Origin: Coptis chinensis
Taxonomy: Eukaryota > Streptophyta > Magnoliopsida > Ranunculales > Ranunculaceae
Assembly: GCA_015680905.1 (NCBI GenBank)
Contig: JADFTS010000077.1
Coordinates: forward strand, 1-64,000
Direction of reading: 5' to 3'
DNA length: 64,000 nucleotides
Part shown: positions 35,301 through 47,256 of the stretch, piece by piece
Numbering within the stretch: position 1 is the first letter of the stretch
Layout: each line of letters begins with the position of its first letter
Notes under the pieces: generated by a model
Databases searched by the model: none
Told to the model about the DNA's origin: nothing
Seen by the model: the letters and a program-made list of their open reading frames with translations, nothing else
Position numbers and translations under genes: made by a program

Positions 35301-35398
35301 CTTCCTTGCCACCAGTTATATCAGGTTACCACAGTCTAGCCTACCCGGGCATCACTGACTTGTGGATATTAAAGGTTCAAGAAAAACTTGCCGACTGA
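32336..35398 (+). pseudogene. FAR1-MULE transposase fused to OTU cysteine protease, copy 2
   Basis: Exon 1 starts at the ATG at 32,336, and the main exon begins near 32,850. Domains in order: FAR1 DNA-binding (KKCKCSF...CGTHNHRL), MULE transposase (LIIDYTYMTN, MTDRDLALMN, LFCRWHIQTNV), a SWIM-like zinc motif (ECGCVLRRTCGLLC), a Lys-rich linker with KKRGRPHKNQ repeats, and an OTU domain with D-G-H-C at 34,907-34,918 (nucleophile Cys 34,916) and the catalytic-type His in GIHYVPL (codon 35,270). Frame breaks: a T-run near 33,455, one near 34,070-34,098, and a small indel in exon 1. The element-borne protein would bind and cut element DNA; the OTU part would remove ubiquitin or related modifiers (family knowledge). 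If the breaks are assembly errors this could be an intact gene. Confidence 0.8.
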
Positions 35399-35414
35399 GA
35401 TAGGAAGGTAAATA

Positions 35415-35417
<3 letters not shown>

Positions 35418-35467
<50 letters not shown>
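35418..35467. repeat. (TA)n microsatellite
   Basis: About 25 TA units lie just after the stop codon of the transposase-OTU gene. It is a typical length-variable site. Confidence 0.9.
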
Positions 35468-35469
<2 letters not shown>

Positions 35470-35561
35470 TGGACTTGGGTGGAAGCATTTTTGTTCTTGA
35501 TTTGAGTTTATTAAATTATGTCTATTGTAATGCCCAGGCTTGTTGAATTAATTTTAGTAAG

Positions 35562-36830
35562 ATGTTGAACAGGTTGTACAAGAGCAAACTAAAAAAAAGC
35601 GCACAAGCACAACACAGGGAACTTCAAAAAAGAGAAATAGAAATAAGAAAGGTATGTCATATCGATAGGTTGACTGTAGCAGATTATTTGTTTGTGGATT
35701 GGGTGAAAATGGGAGAAAAGATAAGGGGTGTTTCAGTTGATACTTTTGATATATATTTCCTCTATGTATGGGTGTTTCAGTTCAAAATGGCAATCCTATC
35801 AGCTTGTTTTATGTAGTTTAGTTTGAGAGTTCTGTAGTAATAGTGTATATCTCGATTTGTTATTATTTTCGGTTGGATTGGTCTTATTTCACTTTTGAGT
35901 AACATTTTAACTTGTCTCATACTCATTTCTTTTTTGAAGAACAAGGTGATACAAATATTGCTCAAGGCACAAGCAACGACCAAAATGTTCATTCTAACAT
36001 TGGTGAAGCAGCTGCATGTCCTAATTCTTTAACCAACATGTGCGGAAAACCTGATTCAAATGAAGATGTTCATCCTGAAGTGAGTGGATCATCTGACCTT
36101 GACCCGTTTAGCTTTCAATAACTCATTAACAAGGCCAAAGAGAACATGAAGAGAAGCAGAAGAAAAAAATACTAGGTCAGAGATAATTCTAAAAAATATG
36201 GAAATCAAGCATAAGTGGGGAAATATTTTACGTGACTTTAATCCTTTGATCTGCGATATGATTAAAGATTTGGTTGAGGTAATCCCGGATAGGCATTGTG
36301 GTTATAGATCCATACCTGCAATGCTAGGATATACAGATGATTTAGTATGGCGGACAGTAAGGGGTCATATGCTGGAAGAGTTGATGCAGTATGCAGATTA
36401 CTATACAGAGTTGTACGGTAATGACGGGTTTGAAAACCACAAAAGAAACTTAGAGTGTACCAAGTCTTCTACAATGAATGAGAAAGAATGGCTTGATCTC
36501 CCAGACATGGGTTCCTTAGTTGCAAGTGCTTTTAATTTTGTTTTTGTCACCATAGCGTCGCGGCAATTAGGTGTCACATACTTTCCGTTGAGGACATGTC
36601 CAGAAGAAATATTCTGGATAATCGCAATTTTCCACATAAACAAAGGACATTTTGTGCCACTTGTGCTCAAGGATATTGCTCCACCACCTCCAGTTTGGCG
36701 AGATTGGGCAAACCGTTAGATGGCCGTAAGTTAGCCATGTGGGAAACTATTCTGAAAAGAAAATTGGGTAGGTGGGTTGGATCGGTTCCAATCAATATGC
36801 AGAACCTACAGTATGTTTATCCAGATTAGT
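35562..36830 (+). pseudogene. Second OTU-domain gene downstream of MULE copy 2
   Basis: Candidate exons are 35,562-35,651 (Lys-rich, ending before GTATGT), 35,945-36,120 (acidic, after AAG) and 36,198-36,719, which holds an OTU domain: RDFNPLICDMI, PDRHCGYRSIPAML, then LDLPDMGSLVASAFNFVFV and FHINKGHFVPL. It parallels the OTU of the preceding gene (EWFELPDMGWL, HINNGIHYVPL), but the catalytic loop is D-R-H-C. The frame ends at 36,719, while another frame carries a plausible C-terminus (KLGRWVGSVPINMQNLQYVY) to 36,826, suggesting one frameshift. It could be the 3' half of a tandem-OTU protein made from the same transcript, or the remnant of an adjacent element. Confidence 0.6.
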
Positions 36831-37350
36831 TTTAGTTGTTGGATAGAAAAATAAAATAGTTAGTTGTAACTTACTAATTGTTTTCTGTGGATGAACCATC
36901 AGTTTCTCACGAATTACTCTGTGCTTATTTCATTATAGAATATGGCTTATGGCAATATTGATTATAATATGAGGTTTTGAATGTCAACAGAACAAAAATC
37001 TCTTAATATAGATATACTTAACTTGCGTAGTTACTATGGAAGATAGACCTGCATTTCGCCATTTTGATGTTTCTGTTAATGCCCCTTTAATTTTTTTCCG
37101 TTGTTGAAATAAAATTTTTTTCCGTCGTTGATTCTTTGAAATATAAGGAAGACTTGGTACACTCTAGGCCATTCTTCGTTGCTGCTACTAACCTTTGCAT
37201 TACTCGAAATTAGTTTGCTCTTGTGACTTGGTTTCCTCTGTAGCGCTACCGCTTTTAGTACTCTTGCTGTATCTGTTCCTGCCTTTTTCTTCTGCACGTG
37301 GAGCATTTTCTTCACTTCTGTTTCTATCTTTATAGCTGTGTTTCCTAGCT
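36831..37350. other. Unassigned spacer
   Basis: A minus-strand frame at 37,076-37,315 encodes 79 Lys/Ser-rich residues (HVQKKKAGTDTARVLKAVA near the start) with no domain I recognise. It might be an exon fragment. Otherwise the stretch is AT-rich with no features. Confidence 0.35.
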
Positions 37351-37634
37351 TTGACTTCTGAACTTTAAACTTTTACAAGTTCTTCAACAGGTCCTTAACA
37401 TATTATATCCAAACTCGTGTCGAGCATTCTTCCTGTGATCGATAAACCCCTGAGAGTTTTATAATCCTTTTAAAACCTCAGGTTTTAGCCCGTTTCGTCG
37501 CATTTGCGTCGATTCCTATAAAACCAATGAAATAGGACTAATCAAATGAACTTATAATAATTAACTAGACAATATAATATAAATATAGGCATAAATGTGT
37601 AACATTTATGTGCTACACATTTATGTGCTTATCA
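37351..37634 (-). repeat. Partial 3' LTR of Athila copy A
   Basis: It ends (plus strand) CTTATCA at 37,634, the start of the LTR on the minus strand (TGATAAGCACATAAATG). Only 284 bp remain; the rest is cut at 37,351. It preserves the true LTR terminus that copy B has lost. Confidence 0.85.
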
Positions 37635-37650
37635 AATACCCCCAAACTTA
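37635..37650 (-). other. Polypurine tract of Athila copy A
   Basis: Minus-strand TAAGTTTGGGGGTATT abuts the LTR start. Confidence 0.8.
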
Positions 37651-39709
37651 TATTTTGCTAGTCCTCAAGCAAACTAACTCTAAAATAATAACAAAAATAA
37701 AAATCCTAACTCATTTTCGTAGGAATCACGATTAAACTTAGCATGTGTAGCAAGCCTTTTAAACCCCTAGGTTTACCCTTGTGGACTAGTTTAGTCTCGT
37801 GGGAGTTTTTAGAGAAGATACTTACAAACTTCATTTATACTATAGTGACTAAGAAAAAACAGTAATGTCTCCTTAATTTAATCTCAGATATCTATACATC
37901 TCACTAGCAATGAGTAAAAAATAATTATTTTAAAACCTAAGTTAATATATGCATAATAATCAAATCATCTAAAAATAAACATGCATGCAATGAACAATGC
38001 AATGAAATGCCATGGCAGGTCCATTTCTGAAACTTTTCGAATAACATCCTTAGGTAAGTTCTCATAAAGAATGTGTCAAGACATATAACACTCTGAGTTT
38101 TCCACTCAAGTTTGCTAACTCCAGTATGCAGTGGGCACACTTTTCCTTTCAATCTCAATGATATCCAAGGGAGCCGAGGTCGATCAAATACATCTACCAC
38201 TTACTATCACACCAACCTATTCCTAATTAAGCTAGCGATCTTTATTAGGTGTTATGTATGACTTAGCTAGGTGATGATTTAAGAATAAATGGAATGGATA
38301 AACAACATATACAAGTCTGAGAAAATAAGGTCTTCAAAATATGTAACTAGAGAAAGCCTTGTTCTTTCTTTGCTTCTACACTTTGTTTCCATCCTTAGCT
38401 CTTTTGTTTTGGCTTTTCACTCATTTGATTCTATTTTTGGAGTTCTAACTTTTTATTTTATTTTTATTTATTTTTCTTTTCTTTGGATAGAAACTTTCTT
38501 TTATTTTCTTTTTCTTTTGAAGCAACTAACCAATATATGTTTATGCACAGGTTTTTCTCTTCTTTTTTTCTTTACTTCATCCTATTTCTCAAACTTATCA
38601 AATAGGTAGGCTCTTTTTTTTATTTTTCCTTTATATATGGGAAGGAATTTTTGGTTTATGAAAATGCTAATAAAAGGCTCAGTAGGGCGACTAGCGGAAA
38701 AAAGTATATTCTTTAGGTTGGAATTTCTGGCTATATCGATCCAAAGAGGGCATAAATTATCACTTAGGATATGGTATGGTGATCAAGCAAGTGAACATGT
38801 GATTTCTCTAGTCGGAATTTACTACTCCTGTGTGTCATTACTCAGATATCAACTCATATGAGGCTTTTAGGCTAGATTCTCACATGATATGTAAATTAAT
38901 TAAGCACTCTAACCCAGGTCTCAGAAAAGTATTTCCAACTACAATCATGATGTTCATGCAAGACATTTATGAAAAGATGTAATGACTATTACTTATATAT
39001 TAACCTAAGTTTCTAATAACTACTCTTAATTCTAATGCTAAATGAGACTTCTAGACTATAATTATCACCGAAAAGGAAACAATACCACTATCTCTAAGTG
39101 GATAGTATAAATAATTAATATATTTTGCTAAACAAAACATTTTGTTCCTACCCCCAAACTTAATTAACATAGACATTGTCCTTAATGTTGACATATATGC
39201 TTAAATGAAAAAAAAATAACAACATGGACAAGTAATGAAAAAGGAAAGAGGTTACCAATAGCTCCATGAACGAAAAATATAGCTCGAGTCACCTGTAGAA
39301 ATTAGTACCTTACCAAAGATGTAATAGTGATAATATATATAAAGAACCAAATTACTACAACGACTAAAATGTGGCACGTATCTCATTCCATAGAGTTACA
39401 CGTCTCCAAAAAGACGGAGAAAAGGCGCTAAAGTGGAATGCATGAGATATGTGCACAATAGACTCAAATAAATGACAAACATGGGTTGCTTCCCATAAGC
39501 GTTACAGTTAACGTCTCTAGCAGACGAATGCGTTGCACACCCAATTCTTGGGTTAGCGCTAAGTCTAGCTAAAGTAGACTAGGGGCTGAAATGAAAAACA
39601 TGGAAACAATGCGAAGCGACTCTAACAAAAGAATTAATAAACATAACCTATAAAAAATGAAAAACAATAAAACATAAATTACTAATTAAAGTATAATAAG
39701 CATAATCAA
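37651..39709 (-). other. 3' non-coding region of Athila copy A
   Basis: It lies between the integrase end and the polypurine tract and matches 44,133-46,202 of copy B closely. It also matches, on the opposite strand, the 3' region of the element at 1,522-11,813. The T-rich frames at 38,289-38,861 are antisense to it and lack domains. No env-like gene can be read. Confidence 0.7.
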
Positions 39710-41424
39710 TCAGTCATGATAAACATGATCAATAATATCCACCGCTTCCACATCCTGATCGGCCAAACCGTCAAGGTATGGTTTCAAACGTTGACCATTT
39801 ACCTTAAACACACGACCATCCGTAGGATACTCTATCTCAACAACACCCTGAGGAAAAACAGTTTTAACAATGAAAGGACCAGTCCACCTGGAACGTAACT
39901 TACCAGGAAAAAGACATAAACGAGAATTATATAGCAAGACTTTTTTATTAGGTTAAAAGGATTTGTGAAGAATAGATTTATCATGAAAAATCTTAGTCCG
40001 CTTTTTGTAAATCTTGGCATTCTCATATGCCTTATTCCTTAACTCAGCTAACTCATTCAACTGAAGTTTACATTGTTAACCTGCCCTACGCATATCAAAG
40101 TAAAAAGTCTTAATGGCCAAAAAGCACGATGTTCCAATTCCACAGGCAAATGACATGCCTTCCTAAACATAAGCCTATAAGGAGACATACCAATAGGAGT
40201 CTTATAAGCAGTTCTATAAGCCTAAAGAGAATCATTAAGACGTTGAGACCAATCCTTACGGTCAGGTCGTACAGTCTTTTCTAAAATCCACTTAATTTCC
40301 CTATTAGATACTTCAACTTGGACACTAGTTTGAGGATGGTAAGGGGTAGCTAGGTTATGAGTAATAGAGTACTTTTTCATTGAAGATTCAAATGCTCGAT
40401 TAGTGTAAAATGAGTACCATTATCACTTATAATTGCACAAGGAGTACCAAAACGAGAAAATATATTATATTTTAAAAAGTTAACTACGACTTTATGATCA
40501 TTCATTTTACATGGCACCGCCTCAACCCACTTAGAAACATAGTCTACGACGACAAAGATATAAAGATAACCAAAGGAAGGAGGAAAAGGACCCATGAATG
40601 AAGTCTATACTCCACACATAAAAAAGGTCCACAACTAAAATAGGGGAAAGAGGCATCATGTTCTTATGGGAAATATTACATGTACGCTAGCATCTATCAC
40701 AACTCAAACAAAAGTCATGTTCATCCCTAAAGAGAGTAGGCCAATAAAAACCACACTGCAAAACCTTCACAGCTGTCTTTTTAGGACCAAAGTGACCTCC
40801 ACATGCATGGCCATGGCAAAAAGAGAAAATAATATGAAACTCACTCTCAGGAACACATCTCCTAACAATCTGATCAGGGCATGACTTGAACAAGTATGGA
40901 TCATCCCAGAAAAAATTCCTAACCTCAGCAAGAAACTTAGATTTATCTTGTTGTCTCCAATGAGATGGAAACTATTTTGTTACAAGATAATTAACAATAT
41001 CCGCATACCAAGGTGACTGGGATATAGCAAAAAGTTGCTCATTAGGGAAAGACTCATTCAAAAGCAAAATATCAGTAGAAGACTCTACTATAAGACTAGA
41101 CAAGTGGTCATCTACCACGTTCTCCATACCCTTCTTATCCCTAATCTCTATATCAAACTCTTGTAACAAGAGTACCTAACGAATCAGACATGCTTTAGCA
41201 TCTTTCTTAGTAAGGAGATACTTCAAAGTCAAATAATCAGTAAACACGACAACCTTAGACCTTATGAGATAAGACATAAATTTGTCTAAAGCAAACACAA
41301 CAGCTAACAACTCCTTCTCAGTTGTATTGTAGTTCATCTGTGCATTATTAAGAGTTCGGCTAGCATAATAAATAACATGGGGCAACTTGTCAAACTGTTG
41401 ACCTAAAACAGCCCAAACTGCATA
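39710..41424 (-). pseudogene. Athila-like pol fragment: RNase H and integrase (copy A)
   Basis: Minus-strand order: RNase H ([31 protein letters not shown], 41,385-41,176, continuing to DDHLSSL), the integrase H2C2 zinc region (GHFGPKKTAVKVLQ...CLSCDRC, 40,893-40,687), the integrase core ([16 protein letters not shown] with catalytic Asp, then [10 protein letters not shown], 40,595-40,377) and the C-terminal region [20 protein letters not shown] (39,937-39,710). The [11 protein letters not shown] segment between core and C-terminus points to the Athila lineage. Several stops and frameshifts separate the parts. RT is absent because copy A ends in RNase H. Confidence 0.9.
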
Positions 41425-42428
41425 GTAATGATGTGGAAAGGGTATCCAGTTTCACAGTAATGATGTGGAAATTGGTCATTGGTCTGTTATTTAGTTAGCA
41501 GCCAGTAGCTGTCTCCGTAGCATTTTCGTTGCCAATGGATCTATCCATTATTACAACTAATAATGGGGGTAATCCCTAACTAACCTTTTTAATTAAAGCT
41601 TTCCTACTAAATAAATTTAGATCTCAATTTGTAATTCCGTCATTTTTCTAACATGTAGGGATTACGCCCAAGGACAAATGTAATAATCTTTAATTAATTA
41701 AGGGTACTTTAGTAATTAATGGACATGTGAAACATTATTACTCAAGATACTTTTCTGTTTTTTGTTCATTTTGTGTTGGTTAAATATCAAAGTTTTATTT
41801 TTCGATATTTTCCGACACGTGTTACATTTTTACTTATCGAATATTTGGTTCACAAGTCAATAGCAATTGCAAGTGTGGTAACTTAACAAGTTGCACCCTA
41901 GATCACATTACATATATTAGTTTGACTAACTAATAACTTGTGTGCATGGCGTACATGCACTACAACATAATTGTAGGGAAAAGATACATTTTGGTGCGTC
42001 TTTTCTCATGAAAAATGACGAAGACAAAGTGTCGGACTGTGACACGTTTATTGGGTTGTCTTTTATTTTAAAAGACACATACGAAAGTGTCGTCTGGCTC
42101 ACCAAATTGCCTTGTAAAATGACACCTCGTTGTGCGCCTTTTTATAGCTTTGACATTTTTTTTAAAATAACACAAAAAACACGGTTGTTCGGGCTCACTA
42201 GAGCTTTCCAGAAATCCAAGAACCAAGAATAACCCTGCATTAACCTTCCAAATAAAGCAATGACAAGACAAATTATTATATGAATATCAAAATGAGCATT
42301 CTAGAACAATTTGTGTTGTATGTAATTCAATCATCTAGTATTGACCTAATTGAATCACCTATTACAACAATCAAAAATGTTATTTTCCTACTAAGTTGCG
42401 CTTTAACAGTTGCCTTGATCTAAATCTT
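41425..42428. other. Spacer between Athila copies with a CACTA-like terminus
   Basis: At the junction a short phrase (agtaatgatgtggaaa) occurs twice (41,424 and 41,455), suggesting filler DNA. CACTACAACATAATTG at 41,958 resembles a CACTA transposon end. The following 250 bp repeat GTGTCG/GACAC motifs, as sub-terminal regions do. No opposite end was found. The 96-codon frame at 41,942-42,232 has no domain. Confidence 0.35.
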
Positions 42429-42739
42429 TGTAGCGCCCCAAAACCGATCTCTTACCCAAGATCGGTATTTCACACCTGAACGTTAGTCAACGTTAAAATT
42501 TCTAAAATATTGGAAGCATTCTAATATAGATTCAAAACTAAAAATAATTAAAGACAAATAAAGAAATAGCTAAATTATTCAAAAACAATTTAAAAAGAAT
42601 CAAAAACTAAAATAACAAGATTGAATTCCGATCCATGTAATCTTTCTATATTTCCGCCTGAGCAATCAGAGTGCCCTGCATGTTAAATTTTGTTAACAAA
42701 CACGCACACCTTTTTATGTCTTATGGAGAGCATGTTTGT
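42429..42739. repeat. Fragment of another TGTAGCGCCCC-type LTR
   Basis: It begins TGTAGCGCCCCAAAACCG, close to the TGTAACGCCC terminus of the 3.7-kb solo LTR (minus-strand reading of 50,410). It is cut at 42,739 by the LTR of Athila copy B. Similarity is limited to the terminus as far as I can read. Confidence 0.4.
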
Positions 42740-44125
42740 TGATAGGGATTTAACCGGCCTAAATATTCATGCTAATTAACTCTTATTTTATAATAATAAT
42801 ACCTGCAAGCGCACAAGGTCTATTGTAGTAGGTGTGCGAGAACAAGGTCAGACCCACATAGATTGATAACTACGAATAATTGAAGTCTAAAATACTACTT
42901 AACCTAATCTGAATATAATGGTTGTTGATTTGAAAGTTGTTTGAATACTAATAACTAATTTAATTATACTATGAAAACGGTGAACTTTAATTGTCTATGA
43001 AAGGTGGAAACACTAAGGTGTTTGATTCCACCCTAGACCATTGTAGGTTTTCTTAATTAACTAATCTAAAGTTCCCTTTTGATGTACGAGTAGCATGAGG
43101 AAAATGTAACCTTAGCTTACTCGAAAATGTGATCGTGTATCTCTTATATCAATCTATTCATTAGGTTGCTTGAATTTTCAGCACACATGTATGAACTCCT
43201 AGCAAGAACTGTCTTCTTACAGCACAACTCTTCACAAGTTTATATCAATAGTAAAGGCAATGCTTTGATTATAACAAACACTTAATCTAACTATTGACTA
43301 GTCAATACATGAAAGATATCATGCGCGATATAATCCATGAAAGTAGGTATACTAAAATCAGTGTAAGTAATCAAGCTAAACATTAATAATCAAGTTAAGA
43401 ACAGTAAACAATAAATAAAGAAAATTCTACACAAGTCTAGGGCTTCATCTAAGCCCTAGCTTGGAGTTTAGTTACTCATGAACATTGTATTGGAAGTAAA
43501 AGAGTAAGGAAGAGAAGTCATCGACAAAACCGTCGTCTTGTGTGGTAGCTTTTTCTCCAACAACTTCTTCTTCTTCTTCTTCTTCTTCTCCAGTAGCTTT
43601 CCTCCTGGTTTGTGATTTTGTGTGATGGGGGAGAGAGTTTCTTCTTGGTTTTGCTTGGTCTATATAGGGATTGATTAGGGCGTGCAGTGCAAGAGTTAGA
43701 ATCCACTTTAGAAAGGTTTCCTTTGTGGTTTTCCTCCTTTTGGAACTATCTAAATTGAGTTCTACACGGTTAGTGCAAGCTGCGAGTTATTCTAGAAACA
43801 TTGTAATTCTGACAGATTTCGAAGAGGGCGCGGGTCGCGCTTTGACTTAGGCATATTGGAGCGCGGGCGCACTCTGACTTTGACTTCTGAACTTTAAACT
43901 TTTACAAGTTCTTCAACAGGTCCTTAGCATATTATATCCAAACTTGTGTCGAGCATTCTTCATGTGATCGATAAACCCCTGAGAGTTTTATAATCCTTTT
44001 AAAACCTCAGGTTTTAGCCCGTTTCGTCGCATTTGCGTCGATTCCTATAAAACCAATGAAATAGGACTAATCAAATGAACTTATAATAATTAACTAGACA
44101 ATATAATATAAATATAGGCATAAAT
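42740..44125 (-). repeat. 3' LTR of Athila copy B (terminus deleted)
   Basis: The plus-strand start TGATAGGG pairs as an inverted end with the TTATCA seen in copy A. The minus-strand TATA box is at 43,659-43,668 (TCCCTATATA). A (CTT)n tract lies at about 43,566-43,592. A 41-bp deletion at 44,125/44,126 removed the LTR terminus up to the polypurine tract; it is bounded by the 4-bp direct repeat AAAT in copy A. Confidence 0.8.
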
Positions 44126-46202
44126 ACCCCCAAACTTACATTTTGCTAGTCCTCAAGCAAACTAACTCTAAAATAATAACAAAAATAAAAATCCTAACTC
44201 ACTTTCGTAGGAATCACGATTACACTTAGCATGTGTAACAAGCCTTTTAAACCCCTAGGTTTACCCTTGTGGACGAGTTTAGTCTCGTGAGAGTTTTTAG
44301 AGAAGATACTTACAAACTTCATTTATACTATAGTGACTAAGAAAAAACAGTAATGTCTCCTTAATTTAATCTCAGATATCTATACATCTCACTAGCAATG
44401 AGTAAAAAATAATTATTTTAAAACCTAAGTTAATATATGCATAATAATCAAATCATCTAAAAATAAACATGCATGCAATGAACAATGCAATGAAATGCCA
44501 TGGCAGGTCCATTTCTGAAACTTTTCGAATAACATCCTTAGGTAAGTTCTCACAAAGAATGTGTCAAGACACATAACACTCTGATTTTTCCACTCAAGTT
44601 TGCTAACTCCAGTGTGTAGTGGGCACACTTTTCCTTTCAATCTTAATGATATCCAAAGGAGCCGAGGTCGATCAAATACATCTACCACTTACTATCACAC
44701 CAACCTATTCCTAATTAAGCTAGAGATCTTTATTAGGTGTTATGTATGACTTAGCTAGGTGATGGTTTAAGAATAAATGGAATGGATGAACAACATATAC
44801 AAGTCTGAGAAAATAAGGTCTTCAAAATATGTAACTAGAGAAAGCCTTGTTCTTTCTTTGCTTCTACACTTTGTTTCCATCCTTAGCCCTTTTGTTTTGG
44901 CTTTTCACTCATTTGATTCTATTTTTGGAGTTCTAACTTTTTATTTTATTTCTATTTATTTTTCTTTTCTTTGGATAGAAACTTTCTTTTATTTTCTTTT
45001 TCTTTTGAAGCAACTAACCAATATATGTTTATGCACAGGTTTTTCTCTTCTTTTTTTCTTTACGTCATCCTATTTCTCAAACTTATCAAATAGGTATTTT
45101 TTTTTTTTTTTTTTATTTTGCCTTTATATATGGGAAGGAATTTTTGGTTTATGAAAATGCTAATAAAAGGCTCAGTGGGGCGACTAGCGGAAAAAAGTAT
45201 ATTCTTTAGGTTGGAATTTCTGGCTATATCGATCCAAAGAGGGCATAAATTATCACTTAGGATATGGTATAGTGATCAAGCAAGTGAACATGTGATTTCT
45301 CTACTCGGAATTTACTACTCATGTGTGTCATTACTTAGATATCAACTCATATGAGGCTTTTAGGCTAGATTCTCACATGATATGTAAATTAATTAAGCAC
45401 TCTAACCCAGGTCTCAGAGAAGTATTTCCAACTACAATCATGATGTTCATGCAAGACATTTATGAAAAGATGCAATGACTATTACTTATATATTAACCTA
45501 AGTTTCTAATAACTACTCTTAATTCTAATGCTAAGTGAGACTTCTAGACTATAATCATCACCGAAAAAGGAAATAGCATTTCACTATCCCTAAGTGGATA
45601 GTATAAATAATTAATATATTTTGCTAAACAAAACATTTTGTTCCTACCCCGAAACTTAACATAGACATTGTTCTTAATGTTGACATATATGCTTAAACGA
45701 AAAAAAAATAACAACATGGACAAGTAATGAAAAAGGAAAGAGGTTACCAATAGCTCCATGAACGAAAAATATAGCTCGAGTCACCTGTAGAAATTAGTAC
45801 CTTACGAAAGATATAACAGTGATAATATATATAAAGAACCAAATTACTACTAACGACTAAAATGTGGCAACGATCTCATTCCATAGAGTTACACGTCTCC
45901 AAAAAGACGGAGAAAAGGCGTTAAAGTGGAATGCATGAGATATGTGCACAATAGACTCAAATAAATGAAAAACATGGGTTGCTTCCCATAAGCGTTACAG
46001 TTAACGTCTCTAGTAGACGAATGCGTTGCACACCTAATTCTTGGGTTAGCGCTATGTCTAGCTAAAATAGACTAGGGGCTGAAATGAAAAACATGGAAAC
46101 AATGCGAAGCGACTCTAACAAAAGAATTAATAAACATAACCTATAAAAAATGAAAAACAATAAAACATAAATTACTAATTAAAGTATAATAAGCATAATC
46201 AA
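44126..46202 (-). other. 3' non-coding region of Athila copy B
   Basis: It matches copy A 37,638-39,709 and starts with the tract ACCCCCAAACTT (polypurine on the minus strand). It holds no gene. The plus-strand frames at 44,777-45,354 are T-rich antisense sequence, and a T-run of about 20 bases at about 45,095 is longer than in copy A. Confidence 0.7.
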
Positions 46203-46705
46203 TCAGTCATGATAAACATGATCAATAATATCCACCGCTTCCAGATCCTGATTGGCCAAACCGTCAAGGTATGGTTTCAAACGTTGACCATTTACCTTAA
46301 ACACACGACCATCCGCAGGATACTCTATCTCAACAACACCCTGAGGAAAAACAGTTTTAACAATGAAAGGACCAGTCCACCTGGAACGTAACTTACCAGG
46401 AAAAAGACATAAACGAGAATTATATAGCAAGAGTTTTTTATTAGGTTAAAAGGACTTGTGAAGAATAAATTTATCATGAAAAATCTTAGTCCGCTTTTTG
46501 TAAATCTTGGCATTCTCATATGCCTTATTCCTTAACTCAGCTAACTCATTCAACTGAAGTTTACATTGTTAACCTGCCCTACGCATATCAAAGTAAAAAG
46601 TCTTAATGGGCAAAAAGCACGATGTTCCAATTCCACAGGCAAATGACATGCCTTCCTAAATATAAGCCTATAAGGAGACATAGCAATAGGAGTCTTATAA
46701 GCAGT
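46203..46705 (-). pseudogene. Integrase C-terminal part, Athila copy B
   Basis: It encodes [20 protein letters not shown]...[15 protein letters not shown] (46,430-46,203) and, upstream, [20 protein letters not shown] (46,690 down). It is continuous with the core at 50,411 once the inserted LTR is ignored. A stop lies between the pieces near 46,445-46,570. Confidence 0.85.
46701..46705. repeat. Target duplication of the 3.7-kb solo LTR (left)
   Basis: GCAGT is repeated at 50,411-50,415. Copy A has it once, in ataagcagttctataag near 40,207. Confidence 0.9.
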
Positions 46706-47256
46706 TGTCACACCCCGAATTTCGACAGAATTCGGAAAAAACATTATTTGTCCCCGACTCTTCGATCTCCGAGGTGTGACGCACTCTCACTCCCAAAAGC
46801 CCATAAACAGTTTAAAATATGCGGATAATTAAAACCAATAAAAATTTTAACTTAAACAAAGTCCTCTTCATTACAAAAATTCCCAATTAAGATTAGGTTA
46901 CAAATCTCTTTTCAATAACTCTTTAATTAAAATATACAAATGAGAATACAAAAACATTGTCTAGACTGAAAAGTTATATCACCTCGAGGGAAAAACAAAA
47001 CGTATCCGAGATGTAACGCTTAATGCAAACCACAAGCAGACCTAACCTTCTTCAACACTAAACCTGTCAAGACTTATCAACTATGTTCATTTAATGAACA
47101 CACCCGATAAGCAAACATGCAAATCGGGTCAAGATTATAAAAAATTTGGTGTGAGTAGTCCTAAAATACAACATATAATATACATATATATACACAATCC
47201 ATACGGCAGAGTTAGTTCCTCCACCGAAGGCTTTTAACTTTCAACGACTAATACAA

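Larger units (their letters stand above)
32083..36830 (+). mobile_element. FAR1/MULE-OTU element, copy 2
   Basis: It shares the left border GGGTGATCTTGGACATACCC with copy 1 and retains the whole transposase-OTU region, followed by a second OTU-type reading frame. The right border is uncertain: no inverse of the left end is seen up to 37,350. 36,830 is simply the end of recognisable coding sequence. Confidence 0.6.
37351..41424 (-). mobile_element. Athila-like element fragment, copy A
   Basis: It aligns with 43,877-51,62x of copy B, apart from B's inserted LTR. The high-coordinate border falls inside the RNase H region (ctgcatag at 41,424) and the low border inside the LTR (tttgacttctgaac). 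On the minus strand it contains RNase H, integrase, a long 3' region, a polypurine tract and 284 bp of LTR. It is therefore a duplicated piece and not an independent insertion. Confidence 0.85.

Noticed and set aside
38289-38861. Hydrophobic plus-strand frames, also at 44,777-45,354, looking like membrane proteins
   Set aside because: They are antisense to the T-rich 3' region of Athila-like elements, duplicated with it, and their hydrophobicity comes from T-runs (Phe/Leu).
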